DNA from: an uncultured Candidatus Soleaferrea sp.
GTDB taxonomy: Bacteria > Bacillota > Clostridia > Oscillospirales > Ruminococcaceae
Direction of reading: 5' to 3'
Assembly (NCBI GenBank): GCA_934527325.1
Contig: CAKTAG010000034.1
Location: 1-10,136 of the forward strand
DNA: 10,136 bases
Positions 5,290 through 10,136 of this stretch are shown in pieces. Every line of letters starts with the position of its first letter. Positions within the stretch are counted from its first letter, which is position 1. The notes under the pieces are model-generated. The model did not search any database. It saw only the letters and a program-made list of their open reading frames with translations, and was not told the DNA's origin. Both the position numbers and the translations under genes were made by a program.

Positions 5290-7353
5290 TTAAAGTGAAT
5301 AACCACATCCTTCTTTTAAACAATATATTTTACCTTTTTTACCATTCTTTTTAAACATAGTGTTACCACATTTTGGGCATATATCACTAACTGGTAAGTC
5401 CCATGTCATAAATTTGCATTCCGGAGCATTTTCACAACCATAGTAAGTTCTTTTATTTTTAGAAGTTTTTACTAATATTCTTCCTCCACACAATGGGCAT
5501 TTGCCATTAGTTTCCTTTTCAATTTTTTTTGTATTTCTACATTCAGGGAAGTTAGTACATGCTAAAAACTTACCAAATCTTCCAACTTTCACAGCCATAG
5601 GACTTCCACAAAGTTCACATTTAATATCTGTTTGTTCACTTGGTATTAATATTTTTTCTCCATCATCATTATCAACAGCTTTTTTTAAAGTTTTAGAAAA
5701 GCTTTCATAAAATACTTTCAATGCATCTTTCCAATTTAAATCTCCACCAGCAATCATATCCAACTCATTTTCCATCTTCGCAGTAAAATCTATATTTATT
5801 ATATTTTTAAAGTTACCATCAATAAGGTCACTTACAATTTCACCTAAATCCGTTGGAACAAGCTGCTTATTTTCCCTTATAATATATTCCCTTTGCATAA
5901 TAGTAGATATTGTTGGTGCATACGTACTAGGACGCCCTATTCCATTTTCTTCTAAACTCTTTATTAAGCTTGCCTCTGTATACCTAGCAGGTGGCTGTGT
6001 AAAATGCTGCACCTTATCTATATTTTTAACTTTTAAAACTTCATTTTCTTCTAGCGCTGGTAACATATTTTTTTCTGCATCTTCTGTAGGTTTATATATT
6101 AATGTGTAACCTGCAAATTTTAAAGCTTTACCTGTAGATCTAAAAACATACCTTTTGTTAACTTTAATATCAACAGACATAGTATTATATAAAGCAGCTG
6201 ACATTTGGCTAGCCATAAATCTTGTCCAAATAAGTTTGTAAACCTTATATTGGTCTGTTGTTAAACTTTCTTTTATATCATCTGGGGCAAGAGAAGGAAC
6301 TGTAGGCCGTATAGCTTCGTGCGCATCTTGCGCGCTAGCTTTAGATTTATAAACATTATTTTTTTCAGGTACAAATTCTTCTCCAAATTTATTTTTAATA
6401 TAATCTCTTGCTTGTGCTTGCGCATCAACAGAAATCCTTAAAGAATCTGTTCGCATATAAGTTATAAGCCCTATTGCCCCAACCCCTTTAACCTCTCTAC
6501 CTTCATACAATTCTTGAGCGGCTTTCATTGTTTTAGCTGCTCTAAGGCCTAATTTGTTAGAGGCATCTTGCTGTAAAGTTGACGTTGTAAAAGGTGGTAA
6601 CGGCAAACTTTTTCTAACACCAGATTTAACTTTTTCTACTACAAAATCATTATTTTCTATTTCTTTCAAAATTTTATTAGCATCTTCTAAGTTCTTAATA
6701 TCAGCCTTTTTATTATCTATAAAATGTAAACTAGAAAAAAATGCTTTTTTAGACTTATTAGAAACAAGATTTGCTTCAATTGTCCAATATTCAACAGGCA
6801 CAAATTTTCTAATTTCTCGTTCTCTATCAACAATCATTTTTACCGCTACAGATTGCACCCTACCTGCAGATAACCCTTTTCTTATTTTTTTCCACAAAAA
6901 AGGGCTTAATTTATAACCAACTATTCTATCTAAAATACGCCTAGTTTGCTGCGCATCAACCAAATTAATATCTATAATTCTTGGGTTATTAATGCCTACT
7001 TTAACACCATTTTTAGTTATCTCATTAAACGATACTCTAATTGGTTTAGATAAATCTAGCTTTAATATGTTTGCAATATGCCAAGATATCGCTTCCCCTT
7101 CCCTATCCGGGTCTGTAGCTAAATAAATTTTATCACTTTTTTTTTGTTTTTCTTTCAATTTTTTAACAATATCAGATTTTCCTCTAATAGTAATATACTT
7201 GGGCTCAAAGTTATTTTCTACATCTACGCCTAGCGAAGATTTTGGTAAATCTCTGATATGTCCATTGGAAGCAATAACTTGGTAACCTTTACCTAAATAT
7301 TTTTTTATTGTTTTAGCTTTAACAGGCGACTCCACAATTATAAGTGTAGACAT
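5290..7353 (-). CDS. topA: DNA topoisomerase I (type IA)
   Basis: Relaxes negative supercoils by cutting and rejoining one DNA strand, balancing gyrase. At 687 residues it is full length. The N-terminal TOPRIM domain shows E8 in TLIIVESPVKAKTI and the metal-binding DPDRE (D81, D83, E85). The catalytic tyrosine is Y299 in GLITYMRTDS, with R301 beside it. QDAHEAIRPT (342-351) and ENGIGRPSTYAPT (469-481) are further type IA motifs. Three C-terminal four-cysteine zinc modules follow, at about 579-605, 619-646 and 659-683. The ATG at 7353 has GGGGAG (7361-7366) seven bases upstream, an excellent Shine-Dalgarno. Gaps of 35 bp to dprA upstream and 35 bp to trmFO downstream suggest one transcript. 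Confidence 0.98.
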   Translation of the reverse strand: MSTLIIVESPVKAKTIKKYLGKGYQVIASNGHIRDLPKSSLGVDVENNFEPKYITIRGKSDIVKKLKEKQKKSDKIYLATDPDREGEAISWHIANILKLDLSKPIRVSFNEITKNGVKVGINNPRIIDINLVDAQQTRRILDRIVGYKLSPFLWKKIRKGLSAGRVQSVAVKMIVDREREIRKFVPVEYWTIEANLVSNKSKKAFFSSLHFIDNKKADIKNLEDANKILKEIENNDFVVEKVKSGVRKSLPLPPFTTSTLQQDASNKLGLRAAKTMKAAQELYEGREVKGVGAIGLITYMRTDSLRISVDAQAQARDYIKNKFGEEFVPEKNNVYKSKASAQDAHEAIRPTVPSLAPDDIKESLTTDQYKVYKLIWTRFMASQMSAALYNTMSVDIKVNKRYVFRSTGKALKFAGYTLIYKPTEDAEKNMLPALEENEVLKVKNIDKVQHFTQPPARYTEASLIKSLEENGIGRPSTYAPTISTIMQREYIIRENKQLVPTDLGEIVSDLIDGNFKNIINIDFTAKMENELDMIAGGDLNWKDALKVFYESFSKTLKKAVDNDDGEKILIPSEQTDIKCELCGSPMAVKVGRFGKFLACTNFPECRNTKKIEKETNGKCPLCGGRILVKTSKNKRTYYGCENAPECKFMTWDLPVSDICPKCGNTMFKKNGKKGKIYCLKEGCGYSL

Positions 7354-7388
7354 AAATTCTCTCCCCTTTAGTTCAATTTACAATTTTT

Positions 7389-8585
7389 TCAACTTAAATT
7401 AATTCCATATTTCATTCCTGGGTAATTTTTTATAAGTCCACTTAATTCAAGTTCTGTAATATTAACCAATACCTCATTAACAGGTAAATTTAACATCTCT
7501 GATATATAATCTACATTTCTAGGTTCACCATCATTATATAACAAGTAATATATTTCTTTCAATACTCCATCTAAATTATAATCTTCTTTAATGTTTATGT
7601 CTATAATAGAACTAGTATTATTATCTACACCACTAACAATACCTTTTAATTCACCATTACTTTTAGCTGTTATGCTATTTATATGGTTAAAACTATACTT
7701 CCATTTGTATTGTTGTATTATATCTTGCGGCTCCGTTACAATTGTTGCACCATCTTTTAACAAATTTATTACACCATAATTTTTTTCAAAAAATATATTA
7801 TTGGGAACTCCATACACATCTTTACCTTGATCGATAGCCATTTTAGCAGTTATTAAAGAACCACTTCTTATACCCGCTTCAACAACCAAAACCCCAACAC
7901 TAATACCAGACATAATTCTATTTCTAACGGGGAAGTGCCCTGCTAAAGGCCTTGTTTTTGGCGGATATTCACTTATTATACAACCATTTGGCGAAGCTTC
8001 GATGCGTTTTTTTAAGCTTAAATTTTTTAAAGGGTAATCTACATCTAACCCACAACCTATTACTGCAATTACCTTTCCATTACAATTTAAAGCTTCTTCT
8101 AAAGCTATTCCATCAACCCCCACAGCCATTCCACTAACAATTGTTATTCCATTTAATGATAGTTGCTGTGAAAAAATTTTTGTAACTTGCTTTGCATAAT
8201 CCGAACACTTTCTTGCTCCAATTATAGATATTGCCAATTCATCATCAATATTACCTATATCACCATTCATGTACAATATTAATGGTGATGCATATATATT
8301 TTTTAACCTAAACGGATATTTTTCATCTTTAAACGTTATAATTTCATATCCAAGATTTTTACATTCTTCAACTATTAATTTTGCATCATCAACCGAGGTA
8401 TTCTTCATTTTGCTTTTTATATAGTTCGAAAAAAATTTAGAATTGTCACAATCCTGAGTTTTACTAAATTCATACAAAGCTTTTGGGGAATCAAATTTAG
8501 ATAAAATATATTCAACATCAGTATTGCCTGCCCCTAAAACCTGACTCAACCATACCCAATATATTATACCTTCATCTTTTATCAT
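7389..8585 (-). CDS. dprA: DNA-processing protein DprA/Smf
   Basis: DprA binds single-stranded DNA taken up during transformation and loads RecA; it is also conserved in bacteria not known to be competent, where its role is less clear. The product has 398 residues. An N-terminal helical region (about 1-100) precedes a Rossmann-like DprA core with ISIIGARKCSDYA (119-131), IVSGMAVGVDGIALEEAL (149-166), FPVRNRIMSGIS (218-229) and VVEAGIRSGSLITA (234-247). A polar Asn/Ser-rich linker (about 298-335) leads to a C-terminal winged-helix-like domain (about 337-398). The ATG at 8585 has an AAGGG site nine bases upstream. It is the first gene of a closely spaced run, 35 bp before topA. The dprA-topA-trmFO order is common in Firmicutes. 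The gene appears complete. Confidence 0.95.
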   Translation of the reverse strand: MIKDEGIIYWVWLSQVLGAGNTDVEYILSKFDSPKALYEFSKTQDCDNSKFFSNYIKSKMKNTSVDDAKLIVEECKNLGYEIITFKDEKYPFRLKNIYASPLILYMNGDIGNIDDELAISIIGARKCSDYAKQVTKIFSQQLSLNGITIVSGMAVGVDGIALEEALNCNGKVIAVIGCGLDVDYPLKNLSLKKRIEASPNGCIISEYPPKTRPLAGHFPVRNRIMSGISVGVLVVEAGIRSGSLITAKMAIDQGKDVYGVPNNIFFEKNYGVINLLKDGATIVTEPQDIIQQYKWKYSFNHINSITAKSNGELKGIVSGVDNNTSSIIDINIKEDYNLDGVLKEIYYLLYNDGEPRNVDYISEMLNLPVNEVLVNITELELSGLIKNYPGMKYGINLS

Positions 8586-8616
8586 TTTCCATTTCCCTTA
8601 CGTTATTAATAATATA

Positions 8617-8627
8617 TGTAAAATTAT
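8617..8627 (-). promoter_or_regulatory. Candidate -10 region for the dprA-rnc gene run
   Basis: Two overlapping TATAAT hexamers (TATAATATAAT on the minus strand) lie about 32 nt before the dprA ATG, in the 97-bp gap after the methyltransferase gene. No convincing -35 box is present at 16-18 bp; the nearest TTGATG is too close. The location is right for a promoter of the five-gene run, but such hexamers are common in DNA this AT-rich. Confidence 0.3.
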
Positions 8628-8646
8628 ATTATACAAGTTACCATCA

Positions 8647-8668
8647 AAAAATATTTATAAATATTTTT
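8647..8668 (-). terminator. Possible weak terminator after the methyltransferase gene
   Basis: A perfect 22-bp palindrome made only of A and T lies 14 bp after the methyltransferase stop codon. On the minus strand its 3' arm ends in a T run. An AT-only stem is a poor terminator, so this may simply be an AT-rich palindrome. Confidence 0.3.
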
Positions 8669-8682
8669 ACAATTTAATTAAT

Positions 8683-9477
8683 TTACCTAAACTTTAGCTC
8701 CCATAATAAAATACCAGTAGCAACTGCAACATTTAAAGAATTTGCTTTTTTCACCATTGGAATTTTTATTGTATAATCACAACAATTAATTACTTGGCTA
8801 CTTAGTCCATTCCCTTCGTTGCCTACTACTACAACACTTTTTTTATCAAAAACAACATCTTTAATATTTTCACAATCATCAGTCACAGCAGATGCATACA
8901 ATGAAAAACCGTTATTTTTAAACATCTCCATCGTTTTAACAACATCATCTACCACAACAACAGGTATGCTAAAAGCTGCACCCATTGCAGACCTCAAAAC
9001 TTTACAACTATATATATCTGGGCAATCTTTACTTGTTAATATATAATCTACCCCTAATGCATTTGCCGTTCTAATTATTGTGCCAAAATTTCCAACATCT
9101 TGTAAACCTACAATCATTAATATATTTTTACCATTACCAATAACAGTTTTTAAAGAAGTTAAACTCGGAATTTTACAAATTGCAAATATCCCCTGAGGTG
9201 TAACATTATTAGAAATTTTTTTACAAATATCATATGTTATAATAACAATATTCATATTATTAGTCAATATTAAATTTAATTCATATTTATTTGCCTGCCA
9301 AAAATCTTCTGTAAGCAATATACTCTCTATTTCTATTTTGTTATTAATTGCTTCCTTTAATATTTTAAACCCCTCAATAACAAATAAATTTTTCTGTAAT
9401 CTTTCTTTTTTATTATTAACTAAACTAACAATATTTTTTATTTTACTGTTTGTTCTGCTTGTAATTATTTCCATCAC
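8683..9477 (-). CDS. SpoU/TrmH-family RNA 2'-O-methyltransferase
   Basis: A predicted S-adenosylmethionine-dependent enzyme that methylates a ribose 2'-OH in rRNA or tRNA. Length is 264 residues, usual for the two-domain type: an N-terminal L30e-like RNA-binding domain (about 1-100, with LFVIEGFKILKEA at 31-43) and a C-terminal knotted SpoU domain. The three SpoU motifs are intact: motif 1 LQDVGNFGTIIRTANALGV (N130, R136), motif 2 VVGNEGNGLS (about 217-226, with E221) and motif 3 IPMVKKANSLNVAVA (239-253, with N246 and N249). The frame begins with GTG at 9477 and the next codon is ATG; a GGAG site (9485-9488) sits 7 nt from the GTG and 10 nt from the ATG, so either could be used. Genes of this type often follow rplT in Firmicutes. 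The target nucleotide cannot be read from sequence, so no rlm/trm symbol is given. Confidence 0.92.
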   Translation of the reverse strand: MMEIITSRTNSKIKNIVSLVNNKKERLQKNLFVIEGFKILKEAINNKIEIESILLTEDFWQANKYELNLILTNNMNIVIITYDICKKISNNVTPQGIFAICKIPSLTSLKTVIGNGKNILMIVGLQDVGNFGTIIRTANALGVDYILTSKDCPDIYSCKVLRSAMGAAFSIPVVVVDDVVKTMEMFKNNGFSLYASAVTDDCENIKDVVFDKKSVVVVGNEGNGLSSQVINCCDYTIKIPMVKKANSLNVAVATGILLWELKFR

Positions 9478-9494
9478 AAATTCACTCCATTAAC

Positions 9495-9527
9495 AAAAAA
9501 ACGCTTTAGCCAAAAAAGCTACAAGCG
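9495..9527 (-). terminator. Intrinsic terminator after rplT, directly before the methyltransferase gene
   Basis: On the minus strand the 5' arm CGCTTGTAGC (9527-9518) pairs with GCTAAAGCG (9510-9502), giving nine base pairs with one bulged G. The loop is seven bases and seven consecutive T residues follow (9501-9495). This is a classic rho-independent terminator for the ribosomal protein operon. Its T tract ends only six bases before the Shine-Dalgarno of the next gene, leaving almost no room for a separate promoter downstream of it. It may therefore be leaky or act as an attenuator. Confidence 0.85.
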
Positions 9528-9659
9528 CATTAATTAAACATGCAAAGTTGCAGTAACCAATAACTAAAATTCATAAGTTACCTACACTTGAACATATATT
9601 ATATTTTAAGTTTATATTCAGTAATTATAGCTATTTTTAACCACATCAATAATAATTCA
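9528..9659 (-). other. Spacer between rplT and the terminator, possible leader
   Basis: These 132 bp hold no gene. On the minus strand there are two TATAAT-like hexamers (around 9620 and 9599), but neither has a good -35 box at the right distance. A short palindrome TGCAAAGTTGCA (9541-9552) and a GTAAC/GTTAC pair (9553-9581) could form weak hairpins in RNA. No known riboswitch or T-box core was recognised. If a promoter lies here, the downstream terminator would sit in the leader of the methyltransferase gene. Confidence 0.3.
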
Positions 9660-10013
9660 TTATAAAGCTGCTCTAGCTTTTTCTGTTAAAGTTTTAAACC
9701 CTTCTGGGTCATTTATAGCTATTTCTGAAAGCATTTTTCTGTTTAAATCTATATTAGCCTTTTTTAAACCGTTAATAAATGATGAATAGTTCATACCATT
9801 TAATTTGCAAGCTGCTGAAATACGAGTAATCCATAACGACCTAAAATTACGTTTTCTTTGCTTTCTACCAATATAAGCATATTGGCCAGATTTCATAACA
9901 GCCTCTTTAGCTGTTTTAAACAATTTACTTTTTGCACCAAAATAACCTTTAGCTAATTTTAAAACCTTTTTTCTTCTTTTGCGAGTCATCATCGCACCTT
10001 TAACTCGAGCCAT
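9660..10013 (-). CDS. rplT: 50S ribosomal protein L20
   Basis: L20 binds 23S rRNA and is needed early in assembly of the large ribosomal subunit. The 117-residue product has the usual family length and opens with the conserved MARVKGAMMTRKRRKK. A basic N-terminal extension (about residues 1-58, including KLAKGYFGAKSK and YAYIGRKQRKRNFR) is followed by the globular domain (RSLWITRISAACKLNGMNYS onward). The ATG at 10013 has a GGAGG Shine-Dalgarno (10024-10028) 10 nt upstream. The gene follows rpmI and is followed by an intrinsic terminator at 9495-9527, so it looks like the last gene of the infC-rpmI-rplT operon. In many bacteria L20 or an upstream leader controls this operon; that leader would lie outside the window. 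Confidence 0.97.
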   Translation of the reverse strand: MARVKGAMMTRKRRKKVLKLAKGYFGAKSKLFKTAKEAVMKSGQYAYIGRKQRKRNFRSLWITRISAACKLNGMNYSSFINGLKKANIDLNRKMLSEIAINDPEGFKTLTEKARAAL

Positions 10014-10023
10014 ATCTATATAA

Positions 10024-10028
10024 CCTCC
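10024..10028 (-). promoter_or_regulatory. Ribosome-binding site of rplT
   Basis: GGAGG on the minus strand, 10 nt before the rplT ATG. It confirms that start codon. Confidence 0.85.
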
Positions 10029-10061
10029 ATTATTTACTAAATTACTATAAAAAATTCATGT

Positions 10062-10136
10062 TTATTTTGCATATGGTAACATTGTTTTTATAGCGCCTAT
10101 ATTATTTTTATATAAATAATCAGCTTTTATTAATCT
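10062..10136 (-). CDS. rpmI: Ribosomal protein L35, C-terminal end (partial)
   Basis: Only the last 24 codons and the TAA stop lie in the window; the gene continues past the right edge. The visible tail is basic and ends with KTMLPYAK, the typical end of bacterial L35, a small protein of the large ribosomal subunit. The identification rests on this short tail plus its position directly upstream of rplT, since infC-rpmI-rplT is one of the most conserved bacterial operons. The gap to rplT is 48 bp and holds the rplT ribosome-binding site, with no terminator between them, so the two genes are probably co-transcribed. Confidence 0.88.
   Translation of the reverse strand, partial: RLIKADYLYKNNIGAIKTMLPYAK

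Noticed and set aside
9528..9659. A T-box or metabolite riboswitch upstream of the methyltransferase gene.
   Set aside because: No T-box core sequence and no recognisable riboswitch consensus is present; only weak short stems are seen.
1..10136. CRISPR arrays, tRNA or rRNA genes, complete insertion sequences or phage genes.
   Set aside because: No regularly spaced repeats of CRISPR type, no cloverleaf-like sequences and no transposase or phage reading frames were found; apart from the left 2.1 kb the window is densely packed with core genes.

Overview
The window is about 10 kb of AT-rich DNA with every recognisable gene on the minus strand, so it reads from right to left. Low GC, strong Shine-Dalgarno sites, frequent TTG/GTG starts, a folate-type TrmFO, and the neighbourhoods rpmI-rplT-RNA methyltransferase, dprA-topA-trmFO and plsX-rnc all point to a low-GC Firmicute, most likely a clostridial lineage. 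Genus or family cannot be fixed from these data.

Reading in the direction of transcription. (1) 10136-9660: the last 24 codons of rpmI (ribosomal protein L35) and complete rplT (L20), the end of an infC-rpmI-rplT-type operon. (2) 9659-9478: a spacer with a clear intrinsic terminator that stops only a few bases before the ribosome-binding site of the next gene. (3) 9477-8683: a SpoU/TrmH-family RNA 2'-O-methyltransferase. (4) 8585-2149: a tight run of five housekeeping genes, dprA, topA, trmFO, plsX and rnc, with gaps of 20-35 bp and a Shine-Dalgarno site before each. They cover single-stranded DNA handling, chromosome supercoiling, tRNA T-loop methylation, phospholipid initiation and double-stranded RNA processing. 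trmFO and plsX both appear to start with TTG. The acpP gene often found between plsX and rnc is absent, and no smc follows rnc. (5) 2148-1615: 534 bp of very AT-rich DNA with no conventional gene. It contains a symmetric long inverted repeat, a candidate promoter and a 29-codon reading frame whose stop overlaps the next start as ATGA. (6) 1614-223: a membrane sensor histidine kinase of the AgrC-like GHKL type. Its response regulator is not in the window and could lie beyond base 1. (7) 222-1: no gene, but a dense set of repeats: a nested long inverted repeat that could be the kinase terminator, and several copies of a TGTCTACT motif, two of them 21 bp apart.

Most of the window is ordinary core genome. 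The unusual part is the left 2.1 kb: the AgrC-like kinase, the short coupled frame in front of it and the structured, repeat-rich DNA on both sides. I did not find a convincing complete new system; the observations there are leads rather than conclusions.
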